A stretch of DNA of 64,000 bases from Malachius bipustulatus. Lineage: Eukaryota > Arthropoda > Insecta > Coleoptera > Melyridae. The DNA is taken from positions 5,934,437 through 5,998,436 of the forward strand of contig OU342636.1 in NCBI GenBank assembly GCA_910589415.1. The letters are read 5' to 3'. Made by a program: the position numbers and the translations under genes. Below, piece after piece: positions 35,510 through 45,076 of the stretch. The notes under the pieces were generated by a model, which worked only from the letters and a program-made list of their open reading frames with translations, was not told the origin of the DNA and ran no database searches. Within the stretch, counting starts at the first letter, position 1. Each line of letters starts with the position of its first letter.

Positions 35510-37858
35510 TTATGTCTGATCGTTGTTGGCTTGACTTAAGTGAAAATTTTGGTAATTTTCGTCATGACTATTTTCATGGTTTAAAATTTCAGACTCATCG
35601 TACTGCTCATAAAATTCATTGCGATTTTCGGGTTGTTTACATTCCTCCTGATAGATTATTTCGTCTGAGGCTTCGGCTGCATAAGGATGGGATGAAGAAG
35701 AATGTGGTTCTTGATCATTATTTATTTCCTGATGATAAAGTTCTTGGGACATGAAATTATTTTGGAACGGTCGTTGTGTTCTCTGTGTCTGATAGGTTTG
35801 TCTAGTATTACCGGACGAAATGTCCATTGGCGTGGGCTCGTATTGTGTGGAGTTTGCATTTTTTGCAAATTGCTGAGATGGTGCAAATGAAGGTTTATTT
35901 TGTGCTTGAAATTTTGGATAGAAATTTTGGGTATTCCTATTCGGAATTGATGGGCGTGCATTAAAAGATGTTTGCGGTTGATTTTGGGAATAAAATGTTT
36001 GTCTTGGTGATTGTGGGTTGGAATAATAATTATTACCAGGTGGAGGTACATAAAAATTATTTCGAAAATTATTTTGAGGAAACGGTAATGGCTTGGCAGG
36101 TTGCAATTTCATTACTGGTTTATAATTTTTATTTAAATTTGGATTATACAGGGTGGTCCAACTTAAAACGTCAGGACTTTACCAAACGATAGATATCGTT
36201 AAAATAATGCCAGTTTCTCTAATACACTTATAGCCGGGAAAGCTTCCTTTTCAAGATACAGGGTGTTGAAGTTTTGGGGAAAAAAATAATGTTTTGTGAA
36301 TATTGTCAAAACGGCTGCTTTAAAAAATAGAAATTTGGCACGCAGCATGAGCTATAAGTATCTTTCATGATTTATGGCTTATGGTGAATGCGAAATTGCG
36401 AAAACCAGCGGCGGAGATATGGGTGTCATCGCCCCTTAAAAAAAAAATTGACGCCACTGACTCTATGGTTACTGACAATTGTTACATTAGTTAGGTGTTG
36501 TTTATTTCTGTTATTTAATTAATTAAGTAAAAGTTATTTGATTAGAATTTGTCTGTTATTCTTAAAATAGCTACGGATATTACCTAAGAAAACCTTAATT
36601 ATCTCGAAAACGGTGCGCCTAGTGAAAAAAATTAGAGAATACTCTTTTGTTTTAAAAAGCATGGGGCATTGAATAGTATTATTAACTTTTCCACAGAGTC
36701 AGTGGCGTCAATTTTTTTTTTGAAAAGGGGGCGATGGCACACCCATATCTCCGCCGCTGGTTTTCGCAATTTATCACCATAAGCCGTAAATCATGAAAGA
36801 TACTTAGCTCATGCTGCGTGCCAAATTTCAATTTTTTTAAAGCAGCCGTTTTGACAATATTCGCAAAACATTATTTTTTTCCCAAAACTTCAACGCCCTG
36901 TATCTTGAAAAGAAAGCTTTCCCGGCTATAAGTGTATTAGAGAAACTGGCATTATTTTAACGTTATCTATCGTTTGGTAAAGTCCTGACGTTTTAAGTTG
37001 GACCACCCTGTATAACCTGTTCCTGTAATAAGTTATATTTTCTTCCTCAACAATTAAATTCATAGCGGTTTCTAAATCTTTAGGAGAACGTATTCTAATT
37101 TTATCAGAAAGTCTCTCTGGTAAACCGTTTAAAAAGGTATCAAGAGCCATTTCATCATATAAATTTGCTTTAATTTTACGTATATTTTTATCGGCTTCCT
37201 CGAGGTTTAACTTTGTTAAAATTAGACTACGTACGTCTTGGCATTTCATACCAAACTGGTATGGTGTTTCATTTCATTCAATTCTTAAATTAAGCAAATC
37301 TCTAACTAAGCATTTAGTATTTCGTTGATCTCCGAAATAACTAATAAGTAATTGTTTAATAGTACCCCAAGTGGTGGCTTCTTCTCTGCTACCAATTAAA
37401 GTTAAAGCTCGACCTTCCAGTTTATTAACAACTATCCTTAATAGCCATTCGTTAACTAAGGGTTTGGTTGGATCATTAAAAGTTTCGAAAAAATTTTCGC
37501 AAGCTGATATAAAAATACCTAAAGTAGCTTGATCGCCATTGTATTTAGGAATAGCATCAATAAAAAATTTCTCAAGATTCATTTTTGGTAAAGCCGGCTC
37601 GCTTTTAATATTATTAGTAATCGAATTACTAGCTGAATCAATAATTATATTTTTACTCAACTTAGACTCTCTAATATAATTTTTTGAATTATTACTACTA
37701 CTACTAGTGCTAACCGTTGCTAAGGGTGAGCTTGAATTATTATTTATAAGTTTTAAAAATCTACTTTCAATATCTTCGGAATCTGTTTCTGAACTAGATT
37801 GTTCTTCTATAATAGATAATTCCTGAATTTTATTCAATATATCATTTACTTCCGACAT
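35510..37858 (-). pseudogene. gag of the errantivirus-like provirus, split by a foldback insertion and one stop
   Basis: Starts at the ATG at 37858 (MSEVNDILNKIQELSI). An in-frame TGA at 37274-37276 is followed by continued homology-like sequence. The capsid-like region (FINGLPERL-type motif, here TFLNGLPERLSDKIR) ends at the FB element (36145-37014). After that insertion the frame continues with an Asn/Gln/Pro-rich tail to the stop at 35510. No zinc knuckle is visible, as is common in errantiviral Gag. The first 75 codons are Ser/Asn-rich. The product would assemble the particle; the copy is inactive. Confidence 0.8.
36145..37014. mobile_element. Foldback element (FB-D) inserted in gag
   Basis: Begins TATACAGGGTGGTCCAAC and ends with its reverse complement, GTTGGACCACCCTGTATA (870 bp). 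Arms of about 330 bp match, for example around GTCAGGACTTTACCAAACGA and GGCGGAGATATGGGTG. A central region (about 36480-36690) is unique. TA repeats at each border. It postdates the provirus because it breaks gag. Non-coding. Confidence 0.9.
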
Positions 37859-38147
37859 AAATAATTAAAGACACAATTGGAAAAATGGAATAAGAATTAG
37901 GAACGAATGAGACTTACATGTAAAACATATTTCTTAATTTCGACTCCGCTGGCGATGTGGGTCCTTTGGAGAAGTGATGACTCAGCTGGGCGATGTAGTC
38001 CCTTGGAGTCTTGATGGCTCCGTAAGGCGATGTAGTCCTCTTGGAGTGTAGTTGAATTCGATTCTCGATGAATTGTTGAAACAAAAAGTCTTTGCCCGAA
38101 AAGTTACAGATTTTTGTGCACACTTTTTCGAACTAGGACCTTCGAAA
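37859..38147 (-). other. 5' leader between primer-binding site and gag
   Basis: 289 bp on the minus strand containing three GTAGTCC-type and GGAGTC-type repeats at about 37955-38045. No gene. Expected position of the packaging leader. Confidence 0.5.
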
Positions 38148-38165
38148 ATCCTACTGACTGCGCCA
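38148..38165 (-). promoter_or_regulatory. Primer-binding site of the provirus
   Basis: Minus strand reads TGGCGCAGTCAGTAGGAT directly at the LTR edge. TGGCGCAGTC-type sites complementary to a serine tRNA 3' end are characteristic of several errantiviruses. The assignment to serine tRNA is from memory of the family, not a match run here. Confidence 0.7.
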
Positions 38166-38323
38166 ATTACGTATGTGTTTTATATGTTTTATGCTTTTGG
38201 GACACCCTGTACATTATGAATATAATTTTAAAACGTACCTCTGCCGGGTCTCTATCCATTCCAAAAATAAAAAGATCCTAAAATCCAGAGACACGGCCAT
38301 AATCTTCCGTTTCGTATACCGTG
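38165..38323. repeat. Foreign segment inside the 5' LTR: copy of the foldback flank of the other LTR
   Basis: AATTACGTATGTG (38165-38177) is followed by about 145 bp that match 20670-20805, the foldback sequence flanking the 3' LTR, including the CCGTG before the LTR, and then by AATTACGTATGTGCCC again (38324). The foldback segment should not occur on this side of the provirus. See the matching finding. Confidence 0.8.
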
Positions 38324-38683
38324 AATTACGTATGTGCCCTTTTCCAAAGTATTTTTAAAAAACAATTTTAAAGTTTTTAAATACTTTATTAAAAAAAAGA
38401 CAAATAACTAACTTATAAAACTACGTTGAATTACGAATGCAGAAGCCAATGTTAAAGACTTGCCAGCAAATTCATAACTGCCTGTTGTCTTGTTCATTTT
38501 AAGCCAAGAGGTCGTTACTCAAAGTAACCTGAGATAACTGTTTGTTTGCTGGAGTTGCTAGCAAGCAGTTTCTAGAAAGATACAAGGCTAAAGGATGATG
38601 CAATACTCCCTAAGTATGAAATAATAATTATAAATGCAAGTTTGCTAAAAGTTACCCTAGAGTACATATAGTGTAAAGTATAT
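38324..38683 (-). mobile_element. 5' LTR of the provirus, larger part
   Basis: Matches 20806-21165 of the 3' LTR nearly base for base. It is interrupted at ATAGTGTAAAGTATAT (38668-38683) by the insertion 38684-41144 and resumes at 41145-41203. Confidence 0.85.
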
Positions 38684-38785
38684 TTAAATTATGAATGTAG
38701 TAAACCACCGTTATTTTTAATTATTTGAAAATTAGGTAAAGGCAAGCAGTGTGTCGCAAATAAAAGGTATGATCCTTTTTTGTTA

Positions 38786-38832
38786 AACTCAATATATTTC
38801 GATCTTAATTTAGATCTTCATCAGGAGAACTG
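38786..38832 (-). ncRNA. Degenerate hammerhead-like motif
   Basis: Minus strand: CTGATGA, one extra A, stem II GATCT/AGATC, GAAA, then a palindromic ATATAT-type stem III. The extra base after CTGATGA and a stem I of only about three pairs make activity doubtful. Mirrored at 41035-41085. Confidence 0.45.
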
Positions 38833-39221
38833 TAATTATAAGAAATCAATATTTTTTCAAAAAATCTTAAGATAAATACTTACAACAAATGATCAAAATA
38901 AAATTAGCATCTTTAAAATTCTAAAAATCTTCATAAGGTAATGTTAATAAAGTTCCTTTTGTAAATTTATGCCAAAAAACCATTTAATATTTATAAATAC
39001 ATATCAACATTTATGAATAATTTTGATGAGAATTTAGAAAAAAAAAATTTGATATATTTTATGACATAAAAGTTTTGAAGTTTTTTAACATTGTGAATAA
39101 TGGATTATTTTCTCAAAAATCAAAACAAAGGAATTTAAACAGTACTACTTTAACAGTTATTTTTATATATGTTCATTAGTTATTTATTTATTTATGAAAT
39201 TAGGTAGTAATGAACATATAA

Positions 39222-40187
39222 TACAGGGTGTTACTGAATAGGTGTTACAAACTTAAAGGGCATGTAGGAAATGCAAAAATAGGCGATAAATTTCCTGTAG
39301 ACATGGGTCGTTAAAGCTTTAGTTTTCGAGTTACAGGGTGTTAAAGTTCTTCGAAAAATTTAATTTTTTATTAATATCTTCAAACTGGCTGATCAGAATA
39401 ACTCGAATTTTTTGACAGCTGTTGTACTAATTGAAGTACATCATTTTGATACTTCCGATCAAAAATTCTTCACTCCAGTGGCAGAGATCTGGGTATGTTG
39501 TTACCTTTTTTATTAAATAATGTCTACGCCACTGACTTTAATGTACATTGATTATTTATGGTAGATATCCTGTTTTGTTTAGAGGAGAAAAGTCGTCGTA
39601 CATTTTTGTCGTAGGACGCACTGTTTCCGAGATCCTTCACAATGTAGGAACCCGTATGAGGTAAAATATCACAAAAATCAATGCTATTGAGTTTTTCCAA
39701 AATTAATCATTTTTGTGATCGTTATTGAAGCGTGTTACATTACAAAAAGCTTGCATGGGTTCCTACATTGTGAAGTATCTTAAAAACAGTACGTCCTACA
39801 ACAAAAACGTACAATGACTTTTCTCCTCTCAACAAAACGAGGTATCTACCAAAAATACCAAATTTGCATAAAAGTCAGTGGCGTAGAAATGTTTTAATAA
39901 AAAAGATAACAACACACCCAGATCTCTGCCACTGGATTGAATAATTTTTCATCGGAAGTATCAAATGATGTACTTCAATTAGTACAACAGCTGTCAAAAA
40001 ATTCGAGTTATTCTGAACAGCCAGTTTGTAGATATTCAAAAAATATTAAATTTTTTAAAGAACTTTAACACCCTGTATCTCAAAAACTAAAGCTCCAACG
40101 ACCCATGTCTACAGGAAATTTATCGCCTATTTTTGCATTTCCTACATGCCGTTTAAGTTTGTAACACCTATTCAGTAACACCCTGTA
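39222..40187. mobile_element. Foldback element (FB-B)
   Basis: TACAGGGTGTTACTGAATAG at the left is matched by CTATTCAGTAACACCCTGTA at the right. Arms of about 420 bp share segments such as GACCCATGTCTACAGGAAAT and GACAGCTGTTGTACTAATT (in complement). Non-coding. Nested in the centre of the inverted element 38684-41144. Confidence 0.88.
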
Positions 40188-40296
40188 TAAAAATAACTGT
40201 TAAAGTAGTACTGTTTAAATTCCTTTGTTTTGATTTTTGAGAAAATAATCCATTGTTCACAATGTTAAAAAACTTCAAAACTTTTATGTCATAAAA

Positions 40297-40822
40297 TACA
40301 GGGTGTCCCAGCTTATTCGAAGCGGTCTCTGTAGGCCAGACGATGGATTTTTTCCAAAAAATTTTTGCACATTCAAGTACAGGATCACAATGGCCAAAAT
40401 TTAAAATTATTTTGGGGTATACAGAGTGTCCCATATGACAGTGGCATATCAAAGTTATGTTTTTTTAAATGGAATGCTCCTAGGTTATTGCATTTTTAGA
40501 TTGTCTGAAAAGAGAAAATCAGATTGGCTTTTACAGTTGGTGTTAAAATTCAGAAGTTTTTGAGTTATAAACAAGTGAAAATTGTCATTTTTCAAGTTCA
40601 AGGCTCTGTACAACGAAAACGGTCCAAGATAGAGAAAAACGGCTTACATGTTCCTATTTTAACTTTTCATGTACTTTCCTATGATGTGGATGAAATGTTT
40701 ATACAGGGTGATAAAAAATTTGAAAAATTCTGAGATTTCTCCACGCGTCGCCAAATAAAAAAATCAAAGAAAGTGCAAATGTTTCTATACCATAGGATAG
40801 TACATGAAAAGTTAAAATAGGG
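40297..40822. mobile_element. Foldback element (FB-C), one arm plus centre, truncated
   Basis: Begins TACAGGGTGTCCCAGCTTAT and resembles the left half of the palindrome at 41780-42610 and of the inner palindrome at 20090-20690. It runs through the central TTTATACAGGGTGATAAAAA (about 40698) and then stops at GTTAAAATAGGG, where those relatives continue with ACATGTAAGCCG. The right arm is absent. Confidence 0.7.
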
Positions 40823-41034
40823 AAAATTTTTTTTTCTAAATTCTCATCAAAATTATTCATAAATGTTGATATTTATAAATATTAAATGGTTTTTTGGCCT
40901 AAATTTACAAAACGAATTTTATTAACATTACCTTATGAAGATTTTTAGAATTTTAAAGATGCTAATTTTATTTTGATCATTTGTTGTAAGTATTTATCTT
41001 AAGATTTTTTGAAAAAATATTGATTTCTTATAAT

Positions 41035-41085
41035 TACAGTTCTCCTGATGAAGATCTAAATTAAGATCGAAATATATTGAGTTTA
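41035..41085 (+). ncRNA. Degenerate hammerhead-like motif, mirror copy
   Basis: CTGATGA at about 41045, extra A, GATCT/AGATC stem II, then GAAA. Same features and reservations as the copy at 38786-38832, on the opposite strand. Confidence 0.45.
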
Positions 41086-41144
41086 ACAAAAAAGGATCAT
41101 ACCTTTTATTTGCGACACACCGCTTGCCTTTACCTAATTTTCAA

Positions 41145-41203
41145 ATAGTGTAAAGTATATATCTATAATTAAAAATAATACATAACTGAGCCTATACGTA
41201 ACT
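41145..41203 (-). mobile_element. 5' LTR of the provirus, outer part
   Basis: Matches 21153-21209 of the 3' LTR and ends ATACGTAACT, followed by the CGTG target duplication. Confidence 0.8.
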
Positions 41204-41222
41204 CGTGGCCCACCCTGTATAT
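41204..41222. mobile_element. Terminus of the split foldback element FB-A
   Basis: CGTGGCCCACCCTGTATA is the reverse complement of the FB-A left end at 19931-19950. It completes the right arm that is cut at 20805. Confidence 0.85.
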
Positions 41223-41475
41223 ATTATGATATTATGGATAGGCATGCTAAAATCATATACATATAAGTACCAAACCAATATCTAACTTTCAAGCTGTATA
41301 CAATAAATGTACAATGCATAAAAACTCTACTGCCTGTATCCTCAAACGAATTTCTCCAAAAATAATTAAGTAATCAATAATTATTTCATTTTATTCTAAT
41401 GCATACAAACCGTATACATACCAGGTCGCAAACTTTGAGAATACGGCTATAAAGCACCTCGAAACTGATACCTAT

Positions 41476-42937
41476 TAGTGGCGTGTGTGAGTCGGACGAA
41501 CATGTAAATATTTTGAGCCGGAACAAGATTACTTCCCCCCCCCGTTTTCGAGGATGCTGAACACGATGCCGTTGTCAGAATTTCTCTTTGGGGTTGCGCA
41601 ACCCCTCAAAACGGCCAAAAACCACCCCCTAGAGAGATAAACTGCGCTTCAATCCATTTCCCTGCAAAAAAAACCTTCGCCCCGTTTTCAAGGATGCTAA
41701 GCACAATGGAGGTGCTGGACATCGCGTGCGACCCCGACCAACCCCTCCACCGGCCAATACTCACCCCCGAAATTGGTGATTTTTTTTATGTATATGTAGG
41801 CCAAACGATAAACTTTTTCGAAAAACTTTTTGAAAATTCAAGTACAGAATCACAATGGCCATAATTTAAAATTATTTTGGAGTATAAAGAGTGTCCCATA
41901 TGACAGTGACATATCAAAGTTATGTTTTTTTAAATGGAGAGCTCCTATGTTATTGCATTTTTAGATTGTCTGTGAAGAGGAAATAAGATTGGCTTTTACA
42001 GTTGGTGTTTAAATTCAGAAGTTTTTGAGTTATAAACAAGTGAAAATCGTCATTTTTTAAGTTCAATACCCTGTACAACGAAAACGGCTAAAGATAGAGA
42101 AAAACGGCTTACATGTCCTTATTTTAACTTTTCATGTACTATCCTAGGATGTAGATGAAATGTTTATACAGGGTGATAAAAAATTTTAAAAAATCTGAGA
42201 TTTCTCCATGCGTTGCCAAATAAAAAAATCAAAGAAAGTACAAACTATACCATAGGATAGTACATAAAAATTTAAAATAGGGACATGTAAGCCGTTTTTC
42301 TCTATCTTGAACCGATTTCGTTGTACAGGGCCTTGAACTCGAAAAATGACGATTTTCACTTGTTTATAACTCAAAAACTTTTGAATTTAAACACCAACTG
42401 TAAAAGCCAATCTTATTTCCTCTTCTCTCAGACAATCTAAAAATGCAATAACATAGGAGCATTCCATTTAAAAAAATATAACTTTGATATGTCACTGTCA
42501 TATGGGACACTCTTTATACTCCAAAATAATTTTAAATTATGGCCATTGTGATTCTGTTCTTGAATTTTCAAAAAGTTTTTCGAAAAAGTTTATCGTTTGG
42601 CCTACATATACATAAAAAAAAATCACCAATTTCGGGGGTGAGTATTGGCCGGTGGAGGGGCTGGTCGGGGTCGCACGCGATGTCCAGCACCTCCATTGTG
42701 CTCAGCATCCTCGAAAACGGGGGGGAAGGTTTTTTTTTGCAGGGTAATGGATTGAAGCGCGGTTTATCTCTCTAGGGGGTGGTTTTTGGCCGTTTTGAGG
42801 GGTTGCGCTACCCCAAAGAGAAATTCTGACAACGTCATCGTGTTCAGCATCCTCGAAAACGGAGGGGGGAAGTAATCTTGTTCCGGCTCAAAATATTTAC
42901 AATTTTCGGTTTTTTTTCCGACTCACACACGCTACTA
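41476..42937. mobile_element. Large palindromic element with nested palindromes
   Basis: Left TAGTGGCGTGTGTGAGTCGG is matched by CCGACTCACACACGCTACTA at the right. The outer arms (about 41476-41800 and 42600-42937) contain GC-rich segments such as TCGAGGATGCTGAACACGAT and CACCCCCGAAATTGGTGATT. The inner arms (41800-42160/42180-42600) belong to the family seen at 40297 and 20090. A CAGGGTG terminus sits at the centre (about 42167). Non-coding. Confidence 0.85.
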
Positions 42938-43059
42938 TATCCTTAAAAAACGAAGACTAGAAAATTTTTGCCGATTTTCCTTAGTTTCGAGTCAAAAACT
43001 AAAAGAAGAAGAACGACAGAATAGATTACTGGAAGCAAGCAAGTTAACCACGGCAAAAT

Positions 43060-43671
43060 AAAGGAGTGATGGATGATAAATATAACACTACTTTAAAAAA
43101 AATTCTACTGAAAGATGGATATCATCAATGTTACACGTGTTTCGCTACTTTTAATTTTAAAGTATCATCTTCAGACATATGTAAATTAATCAATATTTAT
43201 TATTGATATGAATAATGATAATAATTATTGATATTATTGAATATCAATAATTAATAATGAATAATTATATTAATGAATAATTATTATTATTGATATGATA
43301 ATAGCAACTATGGTAAAATAGAACCAGAAATACATATAACGAAACGGAATACATATGGAACAACCGCATTTTATGACTTCAACAAGAATCATAAAAGTGA
43401 CCCCTTACTAATCTGCTACTCTACCTTTCCATTTGCATTATTTAATTAAAATGACAGCAACTGTGTGAAATCATCATAATAAAGCAGAAGTCGTTTCGTT
43501 ATATATTTTTACTAGCTATAATCTAAGTGATCATAAAACAAGTAACTAGATTCAAATGAATTTCAAGAGAACTAACTAGATTATAATATAATTTCTTCAG
43601 AATCTTCTTAGTTGTTGATATCAAGAAGAAAATAAAGTAGTGGAGAACGATGAGTCTAGCTCTTCATTTTA
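43060..43671 (-). mobile_element. 3' region (pseudo-LTR-like) of a Penelope-like element
   Basis: This AT-rich sequence lies downstream of the GIY-YIG coding fragment on the same strand and contains a hammerhead-like motif at 43126-43180, as pseudo-LTRs of Penelope-like elements do. It also has many ATTATTGATAT repeats (43190-43310). The lower boundary is uncertain. Confidence 0.5.
43126..43180 (-). ncRNA. Hammerhead-like motif in the Penelope-like 3' region
   Basis: Minus strand: stem I ATGT/ACAT, CTGAAGA, one extra T, an extended stem II GATACTTT/AAAGTAGC with one mismatch, GAAA, stem III CAC/GTG and potential cleavage after GTGTA. The ACACGTGT stem III is the same as in the 315-bp unit and the 17.9-kb ribozyme. 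The extra base weakens the activity call. Confidence 0.55.
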
Positions 43672-43983
43672 TTACTGTGTGTAATGTTGATTATGTAAAT
43701 GTCTGTGGATCTCTAGACATTCAAGGAAATTTAATTTGAAGTAATGATCATAGTGATGAAGTAATTCAATTTTATTGTTAGCTGTTAAAGTATGATTGTT
43801 TTCTATTAAGTGTTGTGCAAAATTTGATCTTTCTGGATGTTCGAGTCTGTAAGAGTTTAGATGCTCGTTGTATCTAATTTCTAGGTTTCTATAAGTTTGT
43901 CCTATATAAACTGAATTACAATGAGAACAGTTTAATCGATAAATTCCAGGTTTTTGTAAATTTAGATAACTTTTCCTTTGCAT
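43672..43983 (-). pseudogene. GIY-YIG endonuclease domain of a Penelope-like element (fragment)
   Basis: About 104 codons: KPGIYRLNCSHC, then VYIGQTYRNLEIRYNEH, FAQHLIENNH and a C-terminal tail with LECLEIHRHL. The GIY...YIG pair, the R in the R-x3-R-x2-EH segment, and the Cys pair between them match the endonuclease that Penelope-like elements carry after their RT; it nicks the target for insertion. A stop codon lies immediately upstream of the first Met, and no RT precedes it before the LINE at 44059, so the copy is 5'-truncated. It is the only clear Penelope protein domain in the window and a candidate family for the hammerhead-bearing repeats. Confidence 0.8.
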
Positions 43984-44058
43984 TTAGCAATATAGAACCA
44001 TTGCTAACAAAAGCTTTAAATGAAATATTAAATGAAGTCGTGTTAGAAATTATCTCAG

Positions 44059-45076
44059 ATGGCCAAGATGGCGCCTGGCAATTCAGAAGTGTCTGGTGAT
44101 TCTCTTGTTAATAATTGCAAAAGATGTAATAGACCAGCTCAAAGTGGTCTCAAATGTATTAATTGTGGTACGACTACTCATCATGGTTGTGCTAAGCTAA
44201 TGAGAAATGTGAAGTTTGTTGATGAAAAGCAGATAAATTGCTGCATAGGCTCTGCGGACCTTGAAGTGTCTAGATCACCATGCGTGCAGCTCGATGCAAT
44301 GTCAATTGAAATTAAGTATTTGAAGGAGATTGTGAAGCAAAAGGATTTAATAATTGAAGCACAGGCTAAAACTGTAAGTAACCAATCCGATCTCATTTTA
44401 GCCCTGAAGGATCAAATTAGTGGTTTATAAGGGAATATTCATTCTGGAAGGCCGATTTTCCCGCCAAAACTGTCGGACATTACCCGTGGTAATTCTGGTC
44501 TGGCCAGTGTTGCCAGCAGTGCCCCTGAAACTGGTGAATCCTCCAAGATTTCGAGAAAAAGCAGGCCTGCGGAACCTACGATTGATCCACAGCCTGTTAG
44601 TGCGAATGTGCCGGGAAAAAGTTTTTCAGAAATTCTTCGGCGGAAGACTCGAGAAAAGTTTGATGAGATAATTAACTTGGAAAATGATGGCTTTGCTGCA
44701 ACTACCCGCAGGAAAGAACATGCTAAAAACAAGTCATACAAAAAGCGGAACATACCTACAATTGGTGATTTATCTGGCAATGCTAGCTGTATCTTAAAGG
44801 CAGCAATAACATTCAAATATGTACTGGCATGTGTATAAACTGGATCCGAAGACTACAGTCGAAGACCTCTCCAATTACCTGAAGCCTAAATTTCCCGAAG
44901 TTCAGATTGAAATGCTTAAATCACGCAACCCTGCATCCTACGCAGCGTTCAAAGTGGCCGTCTGTGAAACCAGCACTGATAAGATACTCGATCCAAATTT
45001 GTGGCCGACTGGTGTGCGCATTAACAAGTTTTTTCTTTCTCGCAAGAAATCAGCTGATGAAAATGAAAACAAATGA
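44059..45076 (+). pseudogene. ORF1 of a LINE (Jockey/CR1-like), frameshifted
   Basis: The first 124 codons hold a PHD-like Cys/His finger (CKRC, GLKCINC, HHGCAK, INCC) followed by a coiled-coil segment (about codons 75-120) and stop at 44430. A downstream frame at 44608-44838 has a basic linker (RKTREKFDEIINL...). The frame at 44819-45076 has WHVYKLDPKTTVEDLSNYL and a WPTGVRINKF terminus. This order, finger, coiled coil, basic linker, then RRM-like WP-G-V domain, is that of CR1/Jockey-type ORF1 nucleic-acid-binding proteins. At least two frameshifts break it. ORF2 starts at 45057, overlapping. Confidence 0.75.

Larger units (their letters stand above)
38684..41144. mobile_element. Inverted Penelope-like (hammerhead-related) insertion in the 5' LTR
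   Basis: Flanked by a 16-bp direct repeat, ATAGTGTAAAGTATAT (38668-38683 and 41145-41160). Left arm 38727-39047 and right arm about 40823-41144 are reverse complements (shared: AAAGGTATGATCC, TTAGATCTTCATCAGGAGAA, GCATCTTTAAAATTCTAAAA). A second, inner inverted pair is 39048-39170/40188-40297. Nested inside are FB elements at 39222-40187 and 40297-40822. Each outer arm carries a hammerhead-like motif pointing outwards. No coding sequence is present. The length of the direct repeat and arm topology suggest target-primed insertion rather than a cut-and-paste element. Confidence 0.75.
20806..41203 (-). mobile_element. Errantivirus-like Ty3/gypsy provirus (gag-pol-env), about 20.4 kb including nested insertions
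   Basis: Minus-strand order is LTR (about 41203), primer site, gag, pol, env, LTR (20806-21209). The ends read AGTTACGTATAG...TACGTAATT and are flanked by the 4-bp duplication CGTG (20802-20805 and 41204-41207), as expected of this integrase class. Internal insertions: FB element in gag (36145-37014), 315-bp array in env (22782-31722), Penelope-like element in the 5' LTR (38684-41144). Gag has one stop, pol has lost its RT catalytic motif and has two frameshifts, env has two stops; the copy is dead. Errantiviruses are insect endogenous retroviruses with an envelope related to baculovirus fusion proteins. Confidence 0.9.

Noticed and set aside
35512..36192. Plus-strand frames of 60-80 codons across the provirus gag
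   Set aside because: Antisense shadows of the Asn/Gln-rich gag tail.
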